Assembly (NCBI GenBank): GCA_964034945.1
Contig: OZ035961.1
Span: 42,684,184-42,748,183, forward strand
Direction: 5' to 3'
Length of the DNA: 64,000 nt
Source of the DNA: Chrysopilus asiliformis
Lineage: Eukaryota > Arthropoda > Insecta > Diptera > Rhagionidae
Shown: positions 1-9,613 of the stretch, in pieces
Position numbering within the stretch: the stretch's first letter is position 1
Layout of the letters: each line of letters opens with the position of its first letter
Position numbers and translations under genes: made by a program
Notes under the pieces: generated by a model
Database searches by the model: none
Told to the model about the DNA's origin: nothing
Seen by the model: only the letters and a program-made list of their open reading frames with translations

Positions 1-46
1 TTCAATAATTGCCAGATTGGCAATTATAGCTTTTGTTATGCTTTTT
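1..46 (+). repeat. 3' end of an INE-1-like repeat, family R2
   Basis: The window opens in the terminal segment of the R2 family: a small hairpin (TTGCCAGATTGGCAA) followed by TTATAGCTTTTGTTATG. The same end is present at about 21800-21836 and 39830-39868, and in reverse at about 17764-17800. The rest of this copy lies outside the window. Confidence 0.75.
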
Positions 47-319
47 AGGTTACGTTTGATAACCAAATTATTGAGGAAATTTTGAATACAAACTTTAAGA
101 AATTGAATTATTAAATTTGCTGGAAAAATCGTCTGAAAATTTTTGGAATAATTTTTTTAAAATCCAGGTATAATGGGCGTATTCATAGTTTTTTTTAAAA
201 ACACAGTTTTTCTTTAATATGAGTTTAAACTGATGGCAAACTGTCAGTTTCAGACCAATCGGTTCAGGTTGACCAATCGGTTCTTTCCCCGCGAAAGAGT
301 AACATAGCGCAAAAACTAA

Positions 320-933
320 AGGCTTAACTATAATCGACATAAGAACGCATATGTAGCTGCATATGTCATTTCCAGAATAAGAAAGTCAGTGTTAATACCC
401 ACAATAGGCATATGTCAAGAGTGTTGCCACTTTCAAACCTTCGTTAAATATTCGTTAAGCATGAATAATTCGATACAAATGGAACTGGCATATGTAAATA
501 GTGAACATAACCTAAAATTTTTCCAAAAAGGGACTCAAGCAGGACAACAGATAGTCTCGTATGAATAAAAAATTGATCCGGATCAAGCCTTTTCATTTTT
601 AAGAAGGTGACTACGTAGTATCCGTGCGTTTTCCTGTCGCGATTGATTTCTCGTACATAACATGAACGCTTCTTTCTGCCGTATCCATCCAGTTCATCTT
701 TCAGGTCACTTAATTCTTTTAAGCACTTCACAATTTCAAATATTTCTTTAATTTTTTTCAATTCACTCGTTTTTTCTTTCAACTTTTTCAATTACTATCG
801 AGAAAAATTTAACTTTACTTATGTCAGTCTATGCCTATTATGGTTAGCTTTTATGTTGACAGCTATGCATGTCAACATTCGTTGGGAATTTGACATTTAC
901 ATATGCGTTCTCATGTCGATTATAGTTAAGCCT
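320..933. mobile_element. Harbinger-type element, internally deleted, TAA target duplication
   Basis: The terminal inverted repeats begin AGGCTTAACTATAATCGACA and extend for about 35 bases with one or two mismatches (320-356 against 897-933). TAA flanks both sides (317-319 and 934-936). The uninterrupted Helitron sequence at about 49480-49495, read in reverse, has a single TAA at this point, so the duplication is confirmed by an empty site inside the window. A 3-bp TWA duplication is characteristic of PIF/Harbinger. The interior carries a transposase fragment at 444-791. Confidence 0.82.
444..791 (-). pseudogene. PIF/Harbinger transposase, N-terminal fragment
   Basis: The 115-aa reading frame starts with a Lys/Glu-rich helical stretch and then shows RKKRSCYVREINRDR followed by DPDQFFIHTRLSVVLLESLF. 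This is the typical N-terminal region of Harbinger (HARBI1-like) nucleases: basic arginines, 'VREIN', then an acidic 'D..FF..TR' segment. The DDE catalytic core is missing, so the protein cannot be an active transposase. The frame lies inside the 320-933 element, whose TAA duplication independently points to Harbinger. Family assignment is from motif recognition without a search. Confidence 0.7.
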
Positions 934-1086
934 TAAGTTTCGAAATCACTTTACCCCCTCCCCTTACTCCCCCACCCCTCGCGCTACTTTTACGTATGCC
1001 TATGTTGGAACCAGAACTACCACAGACACTCATGCAAGTCAATCGGTTCAAGTCAATCGGTTCAGCCGTTTTTGCGTGAAAGAGGA

Positions 1087-1117
<31 letters not shown>

Positions 1118-1140
1118 CCAACTCATTTTTAAAAGCTTTT

Positions 1141-2384
1141 ATTTAGCTCGCTATCTTGTTATATATTAGTATGATGATGAGTATGATGATAAATTTCCAA
1201 GAATATTGTGAGAAACTCTTTAGTTGTTATGGAGACCAGGGATGTCGTTTTGATACAATTGTATCTTTTTGGATACATTTTTTATCAAAAATCGATTTTG
1301 GATACAACGATACTTTTTTGCAGAAAATCCTTTTAATGGATACATTTTATTAAAAAAAAAACCTTCAATGAAATTTTGTAGATTTTTTTACAATTTGAAA
1401 CATAATGAATAATATACTGTACACCTTGGTATTTTAGTCGATGTTCCAAATATCATATTCAATTGGAGTGACAGGACTGGCAGCTTTTTTTTAAAATTAG
1501 GTTAAGATTAATTTCGATTGCAATTGGATAAGTGGCCAGAAAAGACAAGTGGAATCAAATAAATTAAGTTGAAATTCAGCTTAATTACAATGAAGAGGTA
1601 TGTAAAAGCACATTGGATACATTTTGGATACTCTTTTGACAAAAAAGTGGATACAAAAAATTTGGCCCATGCGACATCCCTGATGGAGACTCACCACTGG
1701 TGCCATGCAAACATAATGGGCGTACATGGAGCAACTTTCGGTCATCAGCATGCTGCAACTTCACCAAATTGTAGGAAAGAAACGAGTGCGGCAAGAGGGG
1801 AAAAGTCGCCACTCGAAAAGTGTTCTTCTCGTCTTCTTTTACGCACGCAAACGAAGTCGCTCGTGTAGCACGTCAGCATGTGTGCGTAATTTCATTGAGT
1901 CAGTCGGTGCTTAGCCACCGACTCGTAAACATATCCCAAATAAACAAAAATTGAATGCAAATAGTGAAATCCCAATTGCAGGTAGTTTTATTTTTCAGGT
2001 AGGTAGGTAAATAACAAAATAACAAGTCCTTATTCTTCTATTGTTGGCAGTTTCTATTGTGGCAATTGATGTTGCCTCGGTGCTAGCTAGAAAGGGAATG
2101 AGCTGGAAATACAACACATATATGAGAACCACACACACATGAGCGATCGCTTGTTGTAAACAAGTTTTTCCTACTAAAAAGTGAAGAAACATGTACGTCG
2201 GAAAGGCATTTTGAGGACCAAAAGTTGCCGCGACGAGATGAACCGTGTGCGTTGGCACTTACAAAACCTTCCGTTCCGAATCCTGAGGTTAAAGGTTTTT
2301 GCATACATTTTTTTTCACCAAAAAAAATGAGAAAATCCTTAAAAACTTTTGAAAAAAATTGTTTTGCAGATGCAGATGCACGGA
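1141..2384. other. unassigned AT-rich stretch, no gene seen
   Basis: Open frames here (1156, 1569, 1726, 1995, 2225) overlap one another on both strands and match no family I recognise. A thymine-rich block with repeated TGGATACATTTT-like phrases lies at 1250-1350 and again at 1610-1660, suggesting a degraded repeat. Confidence 0.5.
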
Positions 2385-2537
2385 CAAATTGTTTTGCAGA
2401 TGCCCGGATGCACGGACATCCTCATAATTTTGCCTGAAATGGATTTCGTACTGAGCAGAAATCTTCTATCTGCTCCCATTCTCGAGTCGGTCTCCGTCAT
2501 GAATACAATACTTTCCTTCTATAGAAGAGGAAAGTAA
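2385..2537 (-). repeat. end of an R3/R4 INE-1-like repeat
   Basis: The sequence closely matches 46615-46748, including the end ATACTTTCC..CTATAG..GGAAAGTA, a short terminal hairpin. In reverse complement, its start (AAAGTATTGTATTCATGA) is the same as the start of the R3 copies at 48068, 55628 and 60310. It therefore belongs to the same superfamily. Confidence 0.65.
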
Positions 2538-2578
2538 AAAGTCATTTGGTATGCAAATTTTTTAATAATACCATTTAT

Positions 2579-3897
2579 TTTGTATACTCTATATGATATA
2601 TCATAAATAAGTACATTAGATTTAGTATACCGTTTGTAACGCACCGAACCAATTAGCGGACACAAGAATGAGCCACATCAATGTGTTAAGGTGCCGGTCC
2701 ACATGAGAGTAAATACGCGAGTAACTCTCACAAACTCTCGAGAGTTACTTGCAGGAAGTTGTCCATTTGATATTTAATTTCGGCGATTTTGGCGAACTCT
2801 CGGCGAGTTTCTAGCGGAAAGCACTTTCGCGAAAACTCTCCAGACCCTGTCCATTTGAGTGTGATGCACGACTGCTAGTGGACAGCAATCGAAATGTCAT
2901 CACACTACAGGAAGGTTGCAGCAGCTGTTATTATCCCAAATAATAATAAGAGACACAAAATCAGCCAAAGAAAAGTGCTGAGTTAAGTCCTGGATTCAAG
3001 GGAGAAATCTTTTGGGTGCCGGGAAAAGTCTAATAAGAGAATTGCAAATTGAAGACGAGCAACAATTTAGAAATTTTTGTAGGTTAACAAGATTGGAAAT
3101 ATAGTTTTTAATTAAAATATGCGGACCGGTTGTTGTCAAAAAAAAAAATTACGAAAATTAGAGAACGGTATTCGTCACATTTAACATTCCACAGAATTTC
3201 GTTCACTTCAAACAGTTCGATTAACTTTTTAATCTCCTCCGGTGAATTTCGCTAATAGCTCTCGAGAACTCGCCAAAGCAAGATGTGAATGAGATTTTCA
3301 CATCTTGCTTTGGCGAGTTCTCGAGAGTTATTAGCGAAATTCAAACACCGTTCGTATCTGGCGAGCTACTCTCCGAGTGTTCAGTGGGTGCGTGTCGACT
3401 AGAGAGTAGAATCACTTTTGACAGCTCGCAGAAACTAGCTCGCGAGTTTCTGCGAGCGACTCTCAGAGACGTGACCATTTGCGAGTAGCTGCTATCGAGA
3501 AATCTCGAGAGGTCGCAGGCATTTACTCTCATATGTACCGGCACCTTTAGGGATGACAAAAGATTTTGATTTCCGTGCGTCCGTCCCTTTGTCTGTCCGT
3601 CCGTGAACACCATAACTTTCGAAAGGAATGCCTAGGCTAAGGTATTATTCCTTTCACCTCCCCCATATAAACGAAACAGTATTTTGCAATTTTCTCGAAA
3701 ACGGGGAGTCGCATTGAAAAATTTATAGAGGCAAAATCTGTTTAGAATATGATTTTACATAACCGTTCCACAAATCAGAATCCAATCGGACGACCCGTTT
3801 CCCCCTCTCCTATAGAAATTTAAATAAACATTTGGTCTGTCATCATATGGAGTATTAGACGGTTGGCCCCTGACAATCGTAGCTTTTCTCATGTTCT
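2579..3897 (+). repeat. INE-1-like repeat R1, split by a MITE
   Basis: The left part (2579-2685) has the TATA-rich hairpin, 'ccgtttgtaacgc' and 'cacatcaatgtg'. The right part (3550-3897) has GGGATGACAAAAGATTTTGA, a TCCG/TCTG run, 'tctcgaaaacgg' and the end 'ggcccctgacaatcgtagctttt'. Other R1 copies at 8836, 11156 and 40088 are continuous across the junction, so the repeat predates the MITE at 2689-3546. Confidence 0.8.
2689..3546. mobile_element. TTA-flanked Harbinger-like MITE, 858 bp (copy 1)
   Basis: The terminal inverted repeats start AGGTGCCGGTCCACATGAGA and are flanked by TTA on both sides (2686-2688, 3547-3549). The R1 copy at 11156 reads gtgTTAgggatgac at the same place, giving the empty site. 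This copy is longer than its relatives at 24220 and 41935 (351 and 342 bp). It carries a second, internal palindrome centred near 3293 around TCGCCAAAGCAAGATGTGA, as if two copies had fused. No coding capacity is seen. Confidence 0.85.
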
Positions 3898-4886
3898 TTT
3901 TAAATAATCTACATATAAATTCATATTCCCAATTATAGGAACTATTTAGGTAAGTTCATCCTAAAACCCCAACGAATATAATAATACTGTGATCAATACC
4001 ATATTGTTAACTTGTACTCGGAGAATATTGCGTTTGTCGGGTCAGCGATTTTCCTTCAAAAGCCCTTTCTATTTTCATACAATGTGAAGGCTAATTCCTA
4101 CATTCGTAGACCAATTTTCCAATCAATATACAAATGTGGCTAGCTAAATTTAACATTATCGGAAATCACTAAAATGGAAATGTTCGGATCTCCTAACTTG
4201 TTACCGATTTAAACCATTTTTTTCAATATAATGAATAAGGGATTCGCAATCACAAAGTGAAGCCCTTCCTATATTAATCAGATTTACGAAATGAGAATTT
4301 TCCTCTTATCAAAAATTTATTGCTATTTTTATCGTCAATAGGATTACCGACCTTCAGAGGTAAGACATGTTTCACGAGTCCAATATGTCTTCCAAATACA
4401 GAAGATAAATCGACAATTAATTCAATCATGCTAAGGCGAATTTGATACGAAGAGTGAACATTGATTAAATAGCTTTTTATCGAAACTCTTCACATTGGCA
4501 GCTTACTATTCGGACTGTAATAGGAATTGTGTGCCTGTCTTGGAACAATTTACACTTTATTTTGATAGACATTTTTTACCGTATTTAATACGGAATAAAT
4601 CTATTGGAGAACTTCATAAACGCTTTGAAAATCGTTTCATAAAAATAATGATTTTTTTGTCATAGGTTCTAAGACTACACTTCAATCACGCCTAGACTTT
4701 ATAAGTTATCCATAGATATTACGAATTAATTTTCTGACTGTGAGATGCCCACATCCTCAGCAATCCCGTACATCTTCAATCGTCGATCATCAACAACGAT
4801 ACCGTTTCTGATGTGGTGATCTCTTTTGGACGGCCTGGACGCTCTTTTCCAAAAAAATTCGTACAACCGGGTTTAAATTCAGCTGT
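3898..4886. other. unassigned intergenic DNA
   Basis: No reading frame of note, RNA gene or strong repeat was recognised. The stretch ends at the TA dinucleotide flanking the pogo-like element. Confidence 0.5.
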
Positions 4887-4906
4887 AGGGGAGACCGGGG
4901 CTAGTA

Positions 4907-5460
4907 AAGGGTCTTTCAACAACGACATAACAATTTTGTATTTTAATAAAAACGCACCCTAAAACTTTTTTTATGATCTGGCAATGCTAAAACGTCAGTC
5001 AAGGTTTACATTTTCATCATGGTGAAGTTCACGAACGAGCAATGCCACACAGCTGGTCAAACAATTGATCTATTGAAGGAGAAGTTCGGTAATCGTCGTC
5101 ATATCTCGAGAAATGGTCCGGTCGAATGGCCACCTTGCTCATGCGATTTAACGCCGTTGGATTTCTTTTTATGGGGTTATGTTAAGTCGTTGGTTTATGC
5201 CAACAAGCCAACAACGTTAGAGGAGCTCAGGAACAATATCGAACGCGAACGTTCCGGCCGATATGTGTGGAAGAGTGGTGGAAAATTGGCTCCAAAAAAT
5301 AAATCTGCAAACGTGCTCGCGGTGGCCATATGAACGACATCGAATTTCATACTTAAATGTAACATGTCCACTACACCTGGAATAAATTTCAGCCCGATAC
5401 CTCAATTATTCTGTGCTTTATTTAAATACAAAATTGTTATGTCCTTGTTGAAAGACCCGA
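4907..5460 (+). mobile_element. mariner-like element, internally deleted (copy 1)
   Basis: The ends are AAGGGTCTTTCAACAACGAC on the left and, in reverse complement, TCGGGTCTTTCAACAAGGAC on the right. The inverted repeat is about 40 bp, flanked by TA on both sides (4905-4906, 5461-5462). The length of 554 bp is far below an autonomous mariner (about 1.3 kb). A second copy with the same deletion is at 16264-16816. Confidence 0.85.
5019..5333 (+). pseudogene. mariner-like transposase, 5' start joined to C-terminus
   Basis: The frame opens MVKFTNEQCHTAGQTIDLL, then jumps to the family's C-terminal block (EWPPCSCDLTPLDFFLWGYV), which carries the third catalytic acidic position region. The stretch holding the first two aspartates has been deleted. 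After 'LRNNIERE' the frame departs from the copy at 16424, which continues IANVPADMCGRVVENW, so this copy also carries a small frameshifting deletion. It cannot be active. Confidence 0.78.
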
Positions 5461-6257
5461 TATTAACAAATTTTCAAAATTGGGTCATATTTTTTTAACA
5501 AGTAACATATTTGATATTGTTTTTATATCTAGCCATACTCTAGTTATTCAGGTATCATAAGAAATAAAACAAGTCTCAACCCGGTAGTCACTATATGAAA
5601 AAAAAAATCATTTTTATGAAAAAATGTTATCTGTTAAAACTAACCCCGGTCATGGGGCTAGTTTTAATAGTGATGGGGTTAGTATTAACATAAGTTTTAA
5701 CATGGAAATAATTTAAAGAAAATAATTTTTTTCACAAAAATTATAAAATAAACAAAATAATTATCATTTTCAAGAAAAAAAAATTAAGTCTTTAAAAAAC
5801 AAAAACAATTATTATTATCTAAAAAAAGGTTTCAGCGAAGTTTTTTTATACATAATTTGTATCTATAAAAACATAGTATGAGAATTCTTATGAGAATTCT
5901 TATGTCAGAGTAACAATTTGGACAAACGGGTATGTTAATTCTTGCCCCATGGGTTTCTTAATTTTAGCCCCGACATTACTTTTTTTGAATTATTAATCAT
6001 ACCAAAAATATAGTTAAGGACATTAACTTACATTATCGACAAAGTTATATTCAATAATATACAAAACTAAGGCAGAAATCAAAATTATTGCAAACCATAA
6101 AAAGTTCGTTTACCAGCTAAAATTCGGTCTCTGTGCTTAACCCTCACTGGCAATCGAGTGGTGGACAACAACCAAATTTCGAGATTGTGGCTCGTATATT
6201 TCGGCCGGAATAGGCTTGTTAATTCTTACCCCTGTTAATTTAAGCCAACGGTTGCCC

Positions 6258-6590
6258 TACAATATTTTATTATATACAAATTCGGTGTAAAAAATCTTAA
6301 TAAACACAATTTATTCATTTAAATCTTTAATGTCTTTAGCGTGTATATTTCACTTTCGGCTGCGGCGCATTTCCCTTGAATAATTTTACATTGCAAGTCA
6401 AAAATACCGTCTTCTGCGAATTTTATTGCGAATTTTCAGCTACAGGGTATTTTAATTTGCAATACATATTTTGTGATTCATGAATAAACAATAATTTTTT
6501 AAAATTTTAATTTTTCAATATCCCTGTCAGCCCTTTCTTCCTGTACAGTGTTGCTTTCAATTGGCTGAAACAATGTTTTTTAAATTTTTA
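6258..6590. other. short unassigned spacer
   Basis: AT-rich sequence between two TIR elements. It includes one 'gctgcggcgcattt' motif (6359) like those at 17180-17530. No gene was seen. Confidence 0.5.
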
Positions 6591-6833
6591 CACGGTAAAA
6601 ACTGGAGTCTAATTTTAAGACTTTTTTTCCTACATATAGGTCAACACCTTTTTGAGCCTAAAAATCAAACTTTAAAAGTTTGAAATTATTTTCCTTTTAA
6701 ATAGTATTATCCGGTCTAAATTTAAGGTTTTAAAGTTTAAATTTTAGTCTAAAAAATCTAAAAATTAGTTCCAAATTTCTAAAAATTCTCAAATTAAAAC
6801 CTTATGGTTTAAGTTTAAGATGTCTGAGTCTTA

Positions 6834-7217
6834 TGCTACATTTACACGAATGACAAATTTGTCATTTTTTTCTTGTCATTATGTTAATTCCCGTGTAAAT
6901 GGCATAATTTTTGTAATTTTTTCTGTCAGAAAATGTCAATCTCTCATAAAAGAATGAACTTGTCCATTCTTTTATGCCAGATTGTCATTCGTGCAAACGC
7001 AATATTAGTTATGACAACTTTAGTATTCAACTTTTGTCATAACTAATATTGCGTTTGCACGAATGACAATCTGGCATAAAAGAATGGACAAGTTCATTCT
7101 TTTATGAGAGATTGACATTTTCTGACAGAAAAAATTACAAAAATTATGCCATTTACACGGGAATTAACATAATGACAAGAAAAAAATGACAAATTTGTCA
7201 TTCGTGTAAATGTAGCA
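6834..7217. mobile_element. 384-bp near-perfect palindromic MITE, TTA duplication (copy 1)
   Basis: The element begins TGCTACATTTACACGAATGA and ends with its reverse complement. The arms are about 183 bp with almost no mismatch, around a loop of about 17 nt near 7025. TTA flanks it at 6831-6833 and 7218-7220. An equally long copy is at 56264-56647. No coding capacity. As single strand or transcript it would fold into one long hairpin. Confidence 0.88.
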
Positions 7218-7310
7218 TTAAAAGTTTTAATTTCAAACTGAAATTACTAAAAAGTAGTTACAATTTTCTAAAACTGACTCAAATTTAGACTTCGAAGCTT
7301 AAATTTCAAA

Positions 7311-7493
7311 CCTTTTTTTTTATGTTTATCAATCAGGAGCTTAGGCAAATTGCCTCTAATGCCGAAGTGTTTAGGTCCATGAGAAGAAAAGTTCCAAATT
7401 CAAGCCGAATTATTTTTGCCCTGAGTGGGATTTGAACCACTGCTCTTTGGATCACAAGGCAAGCACTTAGCTGACTGAGCCATCCACGCCCGC
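7311..7493 (-). mobile_element. tRNA-derived SINE
   Basis: Read on the minus strand, a tRNA-like head begins GCGGGCGTGGATGGCTCAGT. It has an A box (TGGCTCAGTCAG) and a B box (GTGGTTCAAATCCCAC). A body of about 105 bases follows, then a run of nine adenines. The acceptor ends do not pair well, so it is a SINE head and not a functional tRNA gene. The last 40 bases of the body match the 3' tail of the LINE remnant at 30445-30488, which suggests the SINE uses that LINE's machinery. Confidence 0.78.
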
Positions 7494-8330
7494 AAATTAA
7501 ATTCTTAATTTTAGATTAATATGTATAGAAAATATACTCAGACTTCTAAAATAAACCAATTCCAGACTTTACTTTCTAAATTTTAGAATAATGAGTTTTA
7601 ATTATAGGCTGAAATGATTAAAAAGTAGTCACAATTTTCTAAAACTGAATAAATTGTAGACTTTGAAGTTTTGTTTTTAGACCGAAAAGTCGAATTCGAG
7701 TATCGCGACTTTTCTAAAAATTGACCGACCGACTGATGAATTTGAAAAAGAAAAATAAACTGAAAAGACTAAATATTAGACAAAAAGTTTAATTCAATTT
7801 TATCCGAATTGAAGTAAAACTTACAAGGTTTAGTTCTCAAACTTATAGGTCTAATATTTCGATGAAAAGTCTAGAAATAAGGCGGAGAGGTTTAAAACAA
7901 ATTTTTAAGAAAGAAAAAGTTTACTTTTTAAACTATAGTCTTAAAAATAAACCGAAACTCACTAAATATTAAACTTTTCGACTAAAATATACTCTAAACT
8001 TTCAAAAAGTTTTAAAAATAGAGAAAATAGTTTAAAATTCCACTAAACTTTCAAAAGTTTAAAAAATAGAAGGAAAAAGTCTTAAAATTAGACTCCAGTT
8101 TTTACCGTGTAGGTCCATAAATGGTTTTTTTTAATAAGAGCTTAATAAATTAAAAAAATCCACCATAACCACAAATTCCAAATATTCAATTTTGATAAGG
8201 GGTAGGGTAGCCGATCCTTTTATAGTTTTTAATTTGTAAAAAAGAGTTTGCGAGAGAAAAGTTATTGGGAATCACTGTTTTATTGGCTTACATAGCGTAC
8301 ACTCAAAAAATATTTTCTCCATAACCTCTG

Positions 8331-8741
8331 GAGCCCAATGAACGCAACGCGAACGCAACTGCAACGCTGTGAACTGTCACGCAGCGCAACATTTCAGTGG
8401 CAGAGCCCAATGGCATCTCGTGAAGTAGTACAAGTCATATAATATAAAGTGGTATAAAGTTGGCAAAATTACAAAAATGGATAATATTGAGCGATAACTT
8501 GCTTTGTTGGTATTTATCTATGTTATATGTTGTTTTTTGCACTAAGGCTATCAATTTTTTCACGAACCCCCTAACCTCACTTTATGAACTGTCAACGCAG
8601 AATTGCTGCGGCAAAGTTAGAGTTTGCAAACTTTTGCGTTGTAGGTGCGTTCACTGGGTTCACTGTGCTCACTTCAAATGATTTCTATGGAACAAACTTG
8701 TAAGTGACAATTTCTGAGCTCGCGTTGCGTTCATTGGGCTC
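8331..8741. mobile_element. foldback MITE with ends GAGCCCAATGAACGCAACG
   Basis: GAGCCCAATGAACGCAACGC at 8331 faces its reverse complement ending at 8741, an inverted repeat of over 20 bp. A weaker inverted similarity continues inward (gcagagcccaatgg, ggttcactgtgctc). No clear target duplication was found. The small frame at 8460-8681 lies within it and is not considered a gene. Confidence 0.72.
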
Positions 8742-8835
8742 TAGGCATAAGACTTTGGTTTCTTCAGTCTAAGATTAAGAAAACTTTTGACCATATGTCC
8801 TAAAATTTGTGATATTAACTTTTGCTCTCGATTTT

Positions 8836-9613
8836 TATACTCTATATGAAATATCATATAAGACTATTTTAGATTTAGTATAAAGTTTGTAACGCATCGA
8901 ACCAATCATCGGACACAAAAATGAACTACATCAGGGTGTTCGGGATGACAAAAGATTTTGATTTCCGCATGTCCGTCCATCTGTCTGTCCGTCTCTCCGT
9001 GAACACTATAACTTTCGAAAGAATTGAGCTAGAAACTTGAAATTTTGTACAATTGTGTTTCTCTTAATGGCTAGGCTAAGTTCTTGAACGCGCCAAATTG
9101 GACCATTCCTTCCTCCCTTCGCCAAATATAAATTTTTTTTTGCAATTTTCTCGAAAATGGTGAGAAATTTATAGAAGTAAACTGTGCCATACTCATCCAT
9201 ACCTCAAAATCCATACAAATGGAATACTTTTTGTCTATTTTCTCGAAAACTGTGCATCGTATCGAAAAATTTATAAAGATGAAATGTGTTTAGAATATGC
9301 TTTTACATAACTTGCGTATACATCAAAATCCATTTAGACCACTTTGCCCTTCCTCCCGCCCCCCTCCCCCCCCAAATTGAATATCTTTTTTCTATTTTCT
9401 CGAATACGGTTAGGCGTTTTGAAAAATTTATTAAGATTAAATGTGTTTAGAATATTATTTTACATAACCGTTCCATACATCAAAATCCAATCGGGCCATT
9501 CTTTTCCCCCTCTCTTATATAAATGAATTTTTTTAAATACACATTTTGTCTGTCCTATCATAGTGTATTTGACGATTGGCCCCTGGCAATTGTAGCTTTT
9601 GTCATGTTTTTCT
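8836..9613 (+). repeat. INE-1-like repeat R1 (copy 2)
   Basis: An uninterrupted copy: 'tatactctatatgaaatatcatat' hairpin, 'gtttgtaacgcatcgaacc', GGGATGACAAAAGATTTTGA, a TCCG/TCTG run (8970-9000), 'gagctagaaacttgaaattt', then two or three repeats of the 'tctcgaaaa...gtg' phrase, ending 'cccctggcaattgtagctttt'. Internal parts are duplicated (9120, 9240 and 9390 all begin 'ttttctcgaa'). Confidence 0.78.

Larger units (their letters stand above)
213..1128 (-). mobile_element. Helitron 5'-part, reverse, interrupted by a MITE
   Basis: Positions 213-319 and 937-1128 are reverse-complement pieces of the Helitron seen at 13851 and 49278. They show the AGAC microsatellite (1087-1118), the block around CCGATTGACTTGAAAT, and the G-rich block GGTGGGGGAGTAAGG. 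The element is split by the insertion at 320-933. The start ATAAAAATGAGTTGG can be read in reverse near 1125. No 3' terminus (CTAG|T) is seen here. Confidence 0.7.
4887..6257. mobile_element. old pogo-like TIR element containing a mariner insertion
   Basis: The left end GGGGAGACCGGGGCTAGTA and the right end (reverse complement GGGCAACCGTTGGCTTA) lie next to TA dinucleotides at 4885-4886 and 6258-6259. The left end closely resembles the TIR GGGGAGACTGGGG of the copies at 13354 and 48768. The interior repeats phrases such as 'accccggtcatggggctag' (5645) and 'ttagccccgacat' (5963), diverged versions of the ends. The mariner at 4907-5460 sits just inside the left end. No transposase frame survives. 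Confidence 0.6.
6591..8109. mobile_element. TA-flanked TIR element, 1.5 kb, non-coding
   Basis: Perfect ends CACGGTAAAAACTGGAGTC continue through TAATTTTAAGACTTTTT for about 36 bp, facing each other at 6591 and 8109. TA flanks both sides (6589-6590, 8110-8111). The interior is rich in sequences such as 'aaagtttaaattttagtct' that repeat in both orientations. It hosts two later insertions, the palindrome at 6834-7217 and a SINE at 7311-7493. The superfamily is not certain; TA duplication suggests Tc1/mariner-type. Confidence 0.75.

Noticed and set aside
7418..7493. Possible tRNA gene
   Set aside because: A and B boxes are good, but the acceptor ends do not pair and a SINE body and A-tail follow, so it is a SINE head.
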